Source: CAZSBB01 sp964605235
GTDB lineage: Bacteria > Planctomycetota > Phycisphaerae > Phycisphaerales > Phycisphaeraceae
Length of the DNA: 64,000 bases
Direction of reading: 5' to 3'
NCBI GenBank assembly: GCA_964605235.1
Contig: CAZSBB010000008.1
Location: 1-64,000, forward strand
The position numbers and the translations under genes were made by a program. Positions 33,925 to 43,123 of this stretch are shown piece after piece (within the stretch, counting starts at the first letter, position 1; each line of letters begins with the position of its first letter). The notes under the pieces were generated by a model, which saw nothing but the letters and a program-made list of their open reading frames with translations, had not been told where the DNA came from and did not search any database.

Positions 33925-36579
33925 ATGGCGCACGCAGAGCACGAGCAATCCGGGCATGAATCGGAAGCATTGGCCGCGTCCGCGGGGCCGGGGCAGGTGT
34001 GGGCTTTGCTGCGCGCCGGCCTGGTGGGACCGCCCGGCCGCGCCGGTTTGCTGGCGCAGGTGGGCGAATACGACATCCTCCAGGAACTGGGCGCCGGCGG
34101 CATGGGCGTGGTGCTGCTGGGACGGCACGCCACCACCGGCGAACTGGCGGCAGTGAAGTTGCTGCGCCCGGAACTGGCGGACCAGCCCCTGGCGCGCCGG
34201 CATTTCGCCAAGGAAGTGCAGCACCTGCGGCGGCTGACGCATCCCCACCTGGTGCCGGTGTGCGCCCACGATGACCAGGAACAGCCAACCTGGTTCGCCA
34301 TGCCGTATTACCCCGGCGGGAGTGTCGCCCAGTTGCTGCGGCGCGCCGGTCGACTGACGCGCCGACAGATTCTCGACCTGGCGCTGGCGAGCGCCGACGC
34401 CCTGGCGCACTGCCATCGCCACGGGGTGCTGCATCGGGATTTGAAACCCGCGAATCTGTTGCTTGATGAAACGGGCCGGGCTTACGTGAGCGATCTGGGT
34501 CTGGGCCGCACGGTCTTCAATGATTCGCTGCTGGATGTGCGGGAACGGCGGCCGATTGGCACGGTGGCCTACATGGCGCCGGAACTGGTGCGGGGTGAAG
34601 CCGGCGACACCCGCGCGGACATCTACGCCTGGGGCGCGGTGCTGTACGAACTGCTCACCGGCGTGGCGCCGATCCACGCCGCCACGCTGGAGCAGGCGTT
34701 CGCCCTGATCCTGGCGGGCCAGATCACGTCGATTCGGCAGCGCTGCCCGAGCGCCGACGCGCATCTGACCGCCGTAGCTCAGCGCGCCATGGCGCGTGAA
34801 GTCGGAGCGCGTTACGCCAGCATGGATGAAGTCGTGGCGGACCTGCAACGGGTTGCCGCCGGCCGGGCGCCCCTGCATCTCGCCCAGCGCCGACGCTACC
34901 GCCGGGGGCTGATGCTGGTCGGTTTCATAGTGGCCTGCCTGATCCTGCTGAGCTATCCCTGGCTGGCGCGCCAACTCGAACGACTGCCCTGGCTCGAGGG
35001 GATGATGGGGACGCGGCAATCCACTCGGCAGACGGCGGCGTCAGCCCCGCCGCGCGTGCTGCTGCATGACGCCTTTGCCGACCCGCAACTCAACTCCGAC
35101 ATCTGGCTGCTGGGGCGCGACCTGCCCTCGGGCGCGGCGGGGCTGGCGGAAAAATGCGACGCCTCCGCCACGGTGGAAGACGGCCAACTGGTCCTGCGGG
35201 CGGCGGCGGAACATGTCGATGGGCGCACGGTGCGCATTGTCAGTTGGGTGGACAGCGTGCTGGAACTGGCCAAGCTCACCGACGACCTGCACCTGGTCGT
35301 GCGCTTCGAGCATGAAATCCAGGGGGGACGGGTGTGCGTGGGGCTCGCCCGCGGCGATCAGCAGCACCTCGAGGCCAACGAACACGCGCTGGAGCAGCGA
35401 TTCTGGATCGTCGATCGGGACACCGTCGATCCCCGCATGACGCAGGCCCGGGCCCTGACCATCGACGTGTATCCGCGTGCGAAACTGGCGTGGCTGGCGT
35501 TGGACGAGGGCAACGGCTGGCTGGTGAATCTCGCCGATGCCGCGTCATGGCGGCTGCGTCTGCTGGTGGACGCGATGTCTTCCACCGGCTACGAGCACGC
35601 CAGCGCGGTGCTGCGCGTGGATGAGGTGACGGTGCAGGCGCAAACCCCCGGGGCGCGGCTGCTGGGCCATGTGCGTCATGCGATCACCAACCGTCCTCTG
35701 CCGGTGTCCGCCCGGTTGCTCAGTGACGCCGGCCAGACGGTCACCACCGCACAAGGCGATTTTCGGCTGGAGCTGCCGCCGGGCACGCATGAAGTGCAGG
35801 CGCTGGCGCCGGGCTATCAGCAGGTGGGGCCGAATCTGCTGACGCCGCTGACGCCGGGGCATTCGCTGGTGCGGACGTTCATGCTGCGCCCCATGCAGAC
35901 CAACTACGGCGATCCGGTCGATGCGGTGGTCTGGACCGAAGGATTGCTCTATTGCCTGACCACCCACCAGGAGCAGTTTTTCGGCGTGCTGTATGACGCG
36001 ACAACGAAGCAGCACTGGCTGACGAGTTTTGCGCATGAAGGTCCGCCGCTGCGGCGACTGGGACAGGTCGACGGCTACAGCGGTCTGGCGTGGAATGATC
36101 GGGGAGAGCTGTGGGCGACGGCGGTTTGGCCGGGCCGACTGCTGCGGCTGGACCCGCGGACCGGGCTGAGCGTGGAAGTGCGGCAGTTGCCGGCCAGTTG
36201 GCCGTGGCAACTGAACTGGGATGGGACCAGCTTCTGGTTCCTCAATGACGACACCGCCCACCGGGATTTTGCTGTGCATCGGCTGGACCCCGCCAGCGGG
36301 CAGATCACGCTGACGCTGACCTCGCCGCATCGCCTGCGCGGGCTGGCGGTGGAGCGTGGGGGGCGGCGGTTGTGGGTCGCAGATGACCTCGGCCAGGTGC
36401 AGGAGGCTCAACTCGCGGCGAACCCGGAATCGGGGCCCCTTGAAGCTGGGGTTGCTCGCCGATTCCGGGGAATCTACGATGCTCTGACATTCGCCGACGG
36501 GGTCCTGTGGGGATTGGACAATCAAGCTCAGCGGATCGCACGCATTCCGGTTGGAACCACCACGCCCGCGCCACGCTAG
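33925..36579 (+). CDS. transmembrane Ser/Thr protein kinase with large exterior region
   Basis: An 884-aa protein. The Hanks-type kinase domain (about 48-310) has GAGGMGVV, Lys78 in AAVKLL, the catalytic loop HRDLKPANLL (Asp172), SDLGLG in place of DFGLA, GTVAYMAPE and DIYAWG, so it looks active. One membrane helix lies at about 328-350. Outside are a jelly-roll-like segment (about 370-570), a carboxypeptidase-regulatory-like beta domain (about 578-650) and a beta-propeller-like region to the end (WTEGLLYCLTT, GYSGLAWNDRGELWATA). The exterior could sense a ligand. The gene follows the sigma factor and a small unknown gene. Confidence 0.88.
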   Translation: MAHAEHEQSGHESEALAASAGPGQVWALLRAGLVGPPGRAGLLAQVGEYDILQELGAGGMGVVLLGRHATTGELAAVKLLRPELADQPLARRHFAKEVQHLRRLTHPHLVPVCAHDDQEQPTWFAMPYYPGGSVAQLLRRAGRLTRRQILDLALASADALAHCHRHGVLHRDLKPANLLLDETGRAYVSDLGLGRTVFNDSLLDVRERRPIGTVAYMAPELVRGEAGDTRADIYAWGAVLYELLTGVAPIHAATLEQAFALILAGQITSIRQRCPSADAHLTAVAQRAMAREVGARYASMDEVVADLQRVAAGRAPLHLAQRRRYRRGLMLVGFIVACLILLSYPWLARQLERLPWLEGMMGTRQSTRQTAASAPPRVLLHDAFADPQLNSDIWLLGRDLPSGAAGLAEKCDASATVEDGQLVLRAAAEHVDGRTVRIVSWVDSVLELAKLTDDLHLVVRFEHEIQGGRVCVGLARGDQQHLEANEHALEQRFWIVDRDTVDPRMTQARALTIDVYPRAKLAWLALDEGNGWLVNLADAASWRLRLLVDAMSSTGYEHASAVLRVDEVTVQAQTPGARLLGHVRHAITNRPLPVSARLLSDAGQTVTTAQGDFRLELPPGTHEVQALAPGYQQVGPNLLTPLTPGHSLVRTFMLRPMQTNYGDPVDAVVWTEGLLYCLTTHQEQFFGVLYDATTKQHWLTSFAHEGPPLRRLGQVDGYSGLAWNDRGELWATAVWPGRLLRLDPRTGLSVEVRQLPASWPWQLNWDGTSFWFLNDDTAHRDFAVHRLDPASGQITLTLTSPHRLRGLAVERGGRRLWVADDLGQVQEAQLAANPESGPLEAGVARRFRGIYDALTFADGVLWGLDNQAQRIARIPVGTTTPAPR

Positions 36580-36622
36580 TCAATCTGCTCAACCGGGTTT
36601 ACGCAGGGGGAAACACCATTCC

Positions 36623-37423
36623 ATGTCACCGACCTTTCGCCATCGCCATCAACCTTTCGCACCTGACCAGCACCATCCGCGCGGCTTCACCTTGATCGAA
36701 CTGCTGGTGGTCATCAGCATCATCGTGATGCTCATCGCCCTGCTGCTGCCGGCGCTGGGCAAGTCGCGTCAGAGCGCGCTGCGGATGGTGTGCGGCAACA
36801 ACCTGCGGCAACTGGGCATTGCCTATGAAACCTACCTCACCGAAGACCGCTCCGCCTGCCTGCCCACTGGTTTCTGGAAAGCCGGCGCCGCCTGGCCGGG
36901 AGAGCACCCCAGCCTGACGCTGCCGAACATCAGCTTCGGCGGCCACCCGCTCAACGCCGGCATCCTCGTCGCCACCGGGCATCTGCCCCTGACCGGGCAG
37001 GGCCACGCCAGCGTGTTCTACTGTCCCGCCCGTCCCGCCGGCTACCGCTTCAGCCCCACCAGCACCCGGCACGGATGGTACCCCACCGCCTGGGGCGTCG
37101 GCTGGGAACCGGGCAACGCCAGCAGCTCCGTGGAATCGAGCTATGTCTTTCGCGGACCCCGCCGCTGGCCCCCCGACGGCGCGGCAGGCATTCTGGCTGC
37201 GGACATCTTCTTCTGGGACACGCAGATTGATCCCGCCAATCTCGCCGGCCCGGGCCTGGGGTTTTATCACGGCCCCCCGGCGTGCCATCAGGATGATCTG
37301 CTCAACACCCTGTTTTCCGACGGCTCGATGCGCACCTTCAAGGATGAAGGCAAGCTGATGATGGCGTACAACCATTTCACCATCGAAGCAGGCATGGACA
37401 CGCTCGATGGCTTGCTGCGGTAG
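36623..37423 (+). CDS. prepilin-like protein (type II pseudopilin N-terminus)
   Basis: A 266-aa protein from ATG 36623. The class III prepilin signal RGFTLIELLVVISIIVMLIALLLPAL begins after residue 23; a prepilin peptidase would cut before F. The rest is an exported globular part with a GFYHGPPACHQDDLLNTLFSDGS segment close to the planctomycete H-X9-DG signature (here ten residues between H and DG). Such proteins are numerous in planctomycetes and their role is unclear. It lies 43 bp after the kinase gene on the same strand. Confidence 0.85.
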   Translation: MSPTFRHRHQPFAPDQHHPRGFTLIELLVVISIIVMLIALLLPALGKSRQSALRMVCGNNLRQLGIAYETYLTEDRSACLPTGFWKAGAAWPGEHPSLTLPNISFGGHPLNAGILVATGHLPLTGQGHASVFYCPARPAGYRFSPTSTRHGWYPTAWGVGWEPGNASSSVESSYVFRGPRRWPPDGAAGILAADIFFWDTQIDPANLAGPGLGFYHGPPACHQDDLLNTLFSDGSMRTFKDEGKLMMAYNHFTIEAGMDTLDGLLR

Positions 37424-37507
37424 GCGGATTCGCCGTTGTGGACGTCAGCGGGGGTTGGCGAAACACGCTGGCATTCGAACGCTTCGTCCGTCGCTTACGC
37501 TTCCGGC

Positions 37508-38002
37508 TCATTTTGGGGGGTTGCGCCGGGGGCGGGACTTGCGACGGGCTTCGGGTTTGACGGCTTGCTCGTAGAAGGCAATGTGCTGCTGCACCGGCAC
37601 ACGAGCGATCGCCTGGCCGATCACCTCCAGCGGCAGGTCGTCAAGTCGGCGGAAGCGGATGCAGGACTTGCCCATGCTGAGCTTCCTGCCGGTCTGCGCC
37701 CAGGCGGTCTGAAACCACGTCAGATGCTCGGGTTGGCTGTAGATGCACAGGAGGTAGAGCGAGCAATACTGCTTCTGGGACGCCAGGGCGGCAAAGGGCA
37801 ACGGCTGGCGCGGATCGCAGTGGTAGCCGGCAGGATAGAGGGCATGAGGCACGAAGTATCCGATCATGCCGTATTGCATGCCCTCGGCGTAGCCGGCGGG
37901 CAAATGGTCGAGAATCACCTGCCGCACCGCCTGGAGCAGTTCCCGGCGGTCGGCAGGCAGAGCAGTCAGATAGGCATCCACAGTGGCGGCGGCGCTGCGC
38001 AT
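37508..38002 (-). CDS. DUF1801 (YdhG-like) protein
   Basis: A 164-aa cytoplasmic protein. The opening VDAYLTALPADRRELLQAVRQVI, the GMQYGMIGYFVP segment and the later SMGKSCIRFRRLDDLP are typical of DUF1801, an iron-chaperone-like fold with unproven function in bacteria. The C-terminus is a basic tail (EARRKSRPRRNPPK). TACAAT at 38009-38014 lies 6 nt before its ATG. Confidence 0.82.
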   Translation of the reverse strand: MRSAAATVDAYLTALPADRRELLQAVRQVILDHLPAGYAEGMQYGMIGYFVPHALYPAGYHCDPRQPLPFAALASQKQYCSLYLLCIYSQPEHLTWFQTAWAQTGRKLSMGKSCIRFRRLDDLPLEVIGQAIARVPVQQHIAFYEQAVKPEARRKSRPRRNPPK

Positions 38003-38008
38003 GGCTCC

Positions 38009-38014
38009 ATTGTA
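38009..38014 (-). promoter_or_regulatory. -10-like hexamer of the DUF1801 gene
   Basis: On the minus strand TACAAT, then GGAGCC, then ATG 38002. The 6-nt gap means a leaderless transcript, unless the GGAG is used as a very close ribosome site. No -35 box is evident. Confidence 0.4.
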
Positions 38015-38106
38015 CCCCCGCGGATTTCTCCATTGCCTTTTCAGACTCGGCTGCTATGTTGTCGCCCGTGCGGGTCACTCAACTCTGAGCAAGGGTGCGT
38101 TCCTAC

Positions 38107-39711
38107 ATGGCAGCAGGCAAAGTCGGCGAATCGTGGTCCACGCGCATCGGCGTGATCCTGGCGGTCATGGGCAGCGCGGTGGGTTTGGGCAACTTCCTGC
38201 GCTTCCCGGGCCTGGCGGCCAAGTACGAGGGCGGCGCGTTCATGATCCCCTACTTCATCGCCCTGTTCCTGCTGGGGCTCCCCCTGGCGTGGGCGGAGTG
38301 GGCGATGGGACGCTTCGGCGGCCGGCATGGGCACAACTCCGCGCCGGGCATCTACCGCAGCATCTGGAAAAATCCCACTGCCCCGTACTTCGGCGTGCTG
38401 GCGCTCATCGTCCCGGTGGGCATCTACATGTACTACGTCTTCATCGAAGCCTGGTGCCTGGCGTACGCCTGGTTCATGATGACCGGGCAGCTCAGTCTGG
38501 GCACCACCGATAAAACCCAGTATGAAGGCTTCTTCGCCAGTTTCGTCGGCATGGGGGAAGACGGCTTTCTGATGCACGACGGCGGGATCAACGCGGCCGT
38601 CGGTTTCCTGCTCTTCTGCTTCATCCTCAACTTCGTGCTGATCTACCGGGGCCTGAGCAAAGGCATCGAGTGGTTCTGCCGCTGGGCGATGCCCGCGTTG
38701 ATCGTGTGTGCGGTGATCGTGCTGGTGCGCGTGCTGACGCTGGGCACGCCCAACCCCGAGCATCCGGAACTGAACGTGCTCAACGGGCTGGGTTTCATGT
38801 GGAACCCGCGCACGGAGAACGTCGGCTTCATGGAATCGCTGCTCAACGGCGAGATGTGGATGGCGGCAACCGGACAGATTTTCTTCTCGCTGTCGGTGGG
38901 CTTTGGCGTCATCATCACCTACGCCAGCTATCTCAAGCCCAATGACGACATCGCGCTGTCTTCCCTGACCAGTTGTGCTGGCAACGAGTTCTGCGAAGTG
39001 GCGCTGGGCGGGCTCATCACCATCCCGGCGGCGTTCGTCTTCCTGGGCGCGGCAGGCACGCAGGGCGGGACCTTCGGCCTGGGCTTCATGACCTTGCCGA
39101 TGGTTTTTGAATCCATGCCGCTGGGCCGCTTCGTCGGCACCATCTTCTTCTTCCTGCTGTTCCTGGCGGCGGTGACCAGTTCGCTGAGCATGCTGCAGCC
39201 GGCGATCGCGCTGCTGGAGGAAGGCCTGGGCCTCGGTCGCCGGGCGTCGGTGAGCCTGCTGGGGTTCATCACCCTGGTCGGCAGCCTGTTCGTGGTCTAT
39301 TTCTCCAAAAACCTGCTGGCACTGGACACCATGGACTTCTGGGTCGGCACGCTGGGCATCTTCCTGCTGGCGACCTTCCAGGTGATCCTCTTCGGCTGGG
39401 TGCTGGGGCTGGACAAGGGCATGAAGGAAATCGACAGCGGGGCGGAAATCCGCATCCCCCGGATCGTGGGCTTCATCATCAAGTTCGTTTCGCCGGTGTA
39501 TCTGCTGGGGGTGTTCGGAGTCTGGCTGTACCAGCAATACACGACCAGGGAAGGGAACTATTTCGCCGCCCTGCGCAACGAGCCGGTGGCGCGTTATGCG
39601 GTGTATTTCACGCTGCTGGTGGTGGTGCTGTTCCTGCTGCTGATTCACCAGTCGGTGCGGCGGTGGAAGGAACGCGAAGCGATGCAACAGAGCACGGAGG
39701 TGGCGCCATGA
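38107..39711 (+). CDS. sodium-dependent transporter, NSS/SNF family
   Basis: A 534-aa polytopic protein. The family N-terminus GSAVGLGNFLRFPGLAAKYEGGAF (about residues 20-43), which forms the sodium and substrate site in helix 1, is intact; about 12 membrane helices follow, with FFLLLFLAAVTSSLSMLQP in helix 8. These transporters import amino acids or related compounds with Na+. ATG 38107 is preferred over the in-frame GTG 38095. The stop overlaps the start of the next small gene (ATGA), indicating coupling. Confidence 0.92.
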   Translation: MAAGKVGESWSTRIGVILAVMGSAVGLGNFLRFPGLAAKYEGGAFMIPYFIALFLLGLPLAWAEWAMGRFGGRHGHNSAPGIYRSIWKNPTAPYFGVLALIVPVGIYMYYVFIEAWCLAYAWFMMTGQLSLGTTDKTQYEGFFASFVGMGEDGFLMHDGGINAAVGFLLFCFILNFVLIYRGLSKGIEWFCRWAMPALIVCAVIVLVRVLTLGTPNPEHPELNVLNGLGFMWNPRTENVGFMESLLNGEMWMAATGQIFFSLSVGFGVIITYASYLKPNDDIALSSLTSCAGNEFCEVALGGLITIPAAFVFLGAAGTQGGTFGLGFMTLPMVFESMPLGRFVGTIFFFLLFLAAVTSSLSMLQPAIALLEEGLGLGRRASVSLLGFITLVGSLFVVYFSKNLLALDTMDFWVGTLGIFLLATFQVILFGWVLGLDKGMKEIDSGAEIRIPRIVGFIIKFVSPVYLLGVFGVWLYQQYTTREGNYFAALRNEPVARYAVYFTLLVVVLFLLLIHQSVRRWKEREAMQQSTEVAP

Positions 39712-39860
39712 CAATGGGTGGATGGCTGGTAATGGCGGTGTCCGTCGGCTTCGTCACCACGTTGTTCGGCTGGTGCATCCTGAAGGTGCTGAGCATTCCG
39801 CAGGCGACCGAGCACCTCAAGGCCCAGCCGGATATCGACACCCGCGATCAGGAGACATAA
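39708..39860 (+). CDS. 50-aa single-helix protein coupled to the NSS transporter
   Basis: A 50-aa peptide: one membrane helix (WLVMAVSVGFVTTLFGWCILKVL) followed by a polar tail. It starts at ATG 39708 inside the transporter stop codon (ATGA). Small one-helix subunits are known for some NSS importers (the MetS-type subunit of MetP, PF16951), so an accessory role is likely by position and size; sequence similarity to that family is not obvious to me. Confidence 0.7.
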   Translation: MTMGGWLVMAVSVGFVTTLFGWCILKVLSIPQATEHLKAQPDIDTRDQET

Positions 39861-39863
39861 ACC

Positions 39864-40157
39864 ATGCCCGCGCTGCTGGCGAAGGTCAATCTCGACTGGT
39901 TGGTCAACGACCCGACCGGACAGATGGTCGGCGCCGCCGGGGTGGTGGTGGTGGCGCTGTTCGTGCTTTACTACTGCCTGCGCGCCATGCGCTGGGCGGC
40001 TGGGCATCTCAAGCAACTGATGCTCGCGGCGGTGGTGATCGGCCTGGTGTTCTGGGGTTGCAGCTTCCTGCAGCCGACGCTGACCACCTGGGCGATCCTC
40101 GGCTTCATCGGCTTCGGCGCGTTCGTGGGCTTCGCGCTGTACATGACCCGCGGGTGA
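39864..40157 (+). CDS. 97-aa small membrane protein downstream of the NSS transporter
   Basis: A 97-aa protein with three hydrophobic stretches (about 22-41, 50-68 and 74-93). It starts 3 bp after the 50-aa gene. No family recognised. Co-transcription with the transporter is very likely; it may be a second accessory subunit. It converges on the gene at 40224. Confidence 0.65.
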   Translation: MPALLAKVNLDWLVNDPTGQMVGAAGVVVVALFVLYYCLRAMRWAAGHLKQLMLAAVVIGLVFWGCSFLQPTLTTWAILGFIGFGAFVGFALYMTRG

Positions 40158-40223
40158 TTGACCACCAGCAGCCGGCGGATGATCGGCAGCTCCGCTGGCG
40201 CGCCCGGCTGCGTCCAGTTCCGC

Positions 40224-42791
40224 TCAATCCTCGCGCAACAGGTCCCGCACCAGCAGCGAGGTGTAGTCCGGGCGATAGCAGAGCTTGAGCGCCAGCGCCC
40301 GGTAGTGGGCGCGCTGCTGGGGTTGCCGCAGCGCCAGCGCCGCCGCCAGCACCCGCGAGCGTTCACCGTCAAAACCACCGGGCAGACGCTTGAGCGCCGG
40401 ACCCTCGGCCTGCCGCAGCGCCGCCACCGCGGCACGGGCGGCGCCGCCTTCTTCTTCCCAGCTTTCCAGCGCGGTCTGGTAGGACAGCGCCGCGACCTGC
40501 TCCGCTCCGCCGCGCTGCGCCAACAGGTATAGCAGCAGATGGGCCGCCACTGGATCGCCTGAATAGTCCTCGCCCAGGGCTGCCTGGGCTTGCTCCCATT
40601 GCCCTGCCAGCAGAGCCTCGTGGAACGGTTCCTCCGGCTTGGCGCCTTCCTTCGCCAGCTCCACGCACCGGGTGAGGTTGCCGTCCGCCATGGCGCGGGC
40701 GAGGTCGAACTGCCGCAGGTACATGGTGCGCAGCGCCGGGGCGTTGGCGGCCGAACTGTCGATCGTCTGTTCGAGATAACGGTTCTTCAACTGCACCGCC
40801 CGGCCGACGTGGCCCTGCACCGCGAGATACGCCACCTGTTCCGCCACCGCCGGCAGCAGGTAGTTCTTGAGGTTCTCATCCCGGATGGGCAGCGGCAGGT
40901 AGTCGTCAAACTGACCGCTCGCCAGGGCGACTTCATAGATCAAATAATCGTATGGTTCCGACTCGTCCTGGAGCTTCGCCAAGGCGCGGGCATGCGGAGC
41001 CGCCGCGGCAAAATCGCCTTCGAGCATCCGCCGCTGCGCCAGCGCCTGATGCGCCTCGAGCACCGGACGCTCATGGTTGGCCGCCGCCTGATACAACGCC
41101 TCGCTCTGCGGTTGATCATCCAGTGCCAGCGCCAGCAGATAATTCCGCACCGGGTCCTGCTGATCCTCGGCCCACAAGGTCTGATAGGCGGCAACCATCT
41201 GTTCGGTCTGGTTCGCATTGGACAGGGCACGCTGGTAGCGCAGATGCCAGGTCAGCAACACCGGGCGTTCATCCAGCTTCGCCTGCGCCACGGAGCGGAA
41301 CTGCTCGGGCGTGGCGGTGGCGCTCAGCAGGTCCAGCAGCATTTCGTCGGTCGGATGGTAGCGCAGAGCCAGCAGCAGATACTCCGCGGGCGACAGGGGC
41401 GGCTTCACGGCCGGGTCATGCAGATAGAAGCCGACAAACATCGGTTTCGCGTCCACCAGTTCGAGCCCCCGGCGGGTGGTGGAGGTCTGTCCGGAAGACA
41501 TCTTCACCTGCTCGGGAAAGTCCGCAAAGGGATACTGAATGTGGTCGAAGCGGTAGAGGGATTGGCCCACATACAGCTTGCTCTGATTGAGCACTTCAAC
41601 CTGCTGGGGATTGACCCCATAACCCACTTCATGCCAGAAGATCGGGGCGATGCGATCGAGGTTGACCACCCAGATGCGCTGGTCGAAAGCACGTTCGAAA
41701 AAACCCGCTTTGGTTTCGAGGGTCACCGTTTCCAGCGGCCAGGGCGCGTCCTGAGGCGCGATGGTCACCTTGCCCCATTGCATGGGGACTTTCACCGCCT
41801 GGTTGGGCGCGAGGGTGAAGGACTGGCCATTGACGGCGACCTGATAGCCCTGGGGCACCCCGCCGGCGACCACGTAGATGTGGTGCGCGGGCGCGAAGAA
41901 CGCCATGCCCGCAAAGATGCCCGCCAGCAGCAGCACCACCAGGCCGACCATGATCAAGCCGGGCACCAGGCGGTTGTTGCCCGCCGTCACCTTGGCATTG
42001 GGTTGCGTCAGTCCCGCGAGGCTGACTTTGCCCACGGGCTTGTTGGAGCCCGCGTGCTTCTGCGCCAGCTTGAGCCACTTGGCGACCTGCTTGTCCATCC
42101 GCGCTGTCGGGTCGCTTTCCACCAACTGGTCCAGCCGCAAGATGGCTTCATCATGCTGGCCCAATGCCTGAAGCATGGGGATCAGCAGACGCAGCTCGGC
42201 GCTGACGTCCTGGCTGGATTTGGCGCGCAGCTCATCGACAAATCGGCCGGCGGCTCCGGGCTTGCGATCCTGCATGGACCAGACAAACGCCAGTCGCAGC
42301 GCCTGGGCCGTGGTGTCCAGCGCCAAGGCTGCTTCCAGGGCGGCCTGGGCGGGTTCGTTCAAACCAAAAAAGCGATACCCCGCCGCCAACTGCAGCAGGG
42401 AAGCCGGGGTTTGGGCGAAATGCTCCTCCGCCTGCAAAGCGACTTCCAGGAACGCCGACTCATCATGGAAGGCCAGCGCCAGTTCCACCGCATGCGCCAG
42501 CGCCGGGGCAAAGTCCGGGTGTTGCAGGTAAGCCGCCACCGCCGATGGGAGTTGTGCGTCGCGCTGCTGTTCCCATTTGCTCAGGCTGGCGTGCAGGCCC
42601 TGTTTGCAGCCCGGGCATTCCTGCGCCACATGCACCTTGCCCAGCGGGATCAAGGGCACCATGTACAGCGTGAAGAACTTGCTCGCGTCGTAGCAGGCCT
42701 TGGCGCCGACCTGATGGCAATGCGGGCACTGGGCGTAAACCCGAACTTCATTCTTGCGTCGGATATGCGTTGAACCCCAGACAATGAGCAT
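40224..42791 (-). CDS. zinc-ribbon protein with TPR-like repeats and one membrane helix
   Basis: An 855-aa protein. The start LIVWGSTHIRR with CPHC (22-25) and CPGC (59-62) is a membrane-linked zinc-ribbon of the zinc_ribbon_15 type. Helical repeats resembling TPRs follow (about 75-240), then one membrane helix (LIMVGLVVLLLAGIFAGMAFF, about 278-300), a beta region and a second long helical-repeat region to the end. No catalytic motif is seen. A scaffold role is possible. ATG 42791 has GAGG 6 nt upstream. Confidence 0.72.
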   Translation of the reverse strand: MLIVWGSTHIRRKNEVRVYAQCPHCHQVGAKACYDASKFFTLYMVPLIPLGKVHVAQECPGCKQGLHASLSKWEQQRDAQLPSAVAAYLQHPDFAPALAHAVELALAFHDESAFLEVALQAEEHFAQTPASLLQLAAGYRFFGLNEPAQAALEAALALDTTAQALRLAFVWSMQDRKPGAAGRFVDELRAKSSQDVSAELRLLIPMLQALGQHDEAILRLDQLVESDPTARMDKQVAKWLKLAQKHAGSNKPVGKVSLAGLTQPNAKVTAGNNRLVPGLIMVGLVVLLLAGIFAGMAFFAPAHHIYVVAGGVPQGYQVAVNGQSFTLAPNQAVKVPMQWGKVTIAPQDAPWPLETVTLETKAGFFERAFDQRIWVVNLDRIAPIFWHEVGYGVNPQQVEVLNQSKLYVGQSLYRFDHIQYPFADFPEQVKMSSGQTSTTRRGLELVDAKPMFVGFYLHDPAVKPPLSPAEYLLLALRYHPTDEMLLDLLSATATPEQFRSVAQAKLDERPVLLTWHLRYQRALSNANQTEQMVAAYQTLWAEDQQDPVRNYLLALALDDQPQSEALYQAAANHERPVLEAHQALAQRRMLEGDFAAAAPHARALAKLQDESEPYDYLIYEVALASGQFDDYLPLPIRDENLKNYLLPAVAEQVAYLAVQGHVGRAVQLKNRYLEQTIDSSAANAPALRTMYLRQFDLARAMADGNLTRCVELAKEGAKPEEPFHEALLAGQWEQAQAALGEDYSGDPVAAHLLLYLLAQRGGAEQVAALSYQTALESWEEEGGAARAAVAALRQAEGPALKRLPGGFDGERSRVLAAALALRQPQQRAHYRALALKLCYRPDYTSLLVRDLLRED

Positions 42792-43123
42792 GTGGCACCT
42801 CGGAAGCGGGAATCGTGAAGGACCGGCGGCAGTCTACTCTGCGGCCAACGGTCCCGGAATCACCGCTGTCACTCCCAGAAGGAAAATCCTTGCGGTATAC
42901 TGTCGCCACTGCTTCGTGTCTGGAGCTGGCGGGTGGGCCGAATCATCCGTCAGCGCATAAAAAAACCATTCGGCGACAACCCCTGCAAGCCCCGACCTGC
43001 GGCAGCATCTGCAGCCGAGCCGCGGAAAGTCGGTGTTTGGCCCCGTTCCCACGCCTGCGCCAGGCTGACGTTGTCAGTTGCAGACGCCCCGGAGCCGCTT
43101 GCACGGATGCGGAGCAGTCATTC
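42792..43123. other. 332-bp divergent intergenic region upstream of the PSP1/RicT gene
   Basis: The ricT-like frame is open through much of this stretch, but the residues are unlike the family. A -10-like TATACT is at 42896-42901, without a clear -35, and would give a leader of over 200 nt. No RNA family is recognised. Confidence 0.4.

Noticed and set aside
38041..39714. 557-codon minus-strand frame opposite the NSS transporter
   Set aside because: Antisense shadow: Gln/His/Glu-rich text with no family likeness, while the transporter is unmistakable.
40590..42773. 727-codon plus-strand frame opposite the zinc-ribbon/TPR protein
   Set aside because: Antisense shadow rich in Gln, His and Arg; the minus-strand gene has a ribosome site and zinc-ribbon motifs.
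42815..43123. N-terminal extension of the RicT-like protein
   Set aside because: The frame is open but the residues are unlike the family, and a ribosome site precedes ATG 43124.
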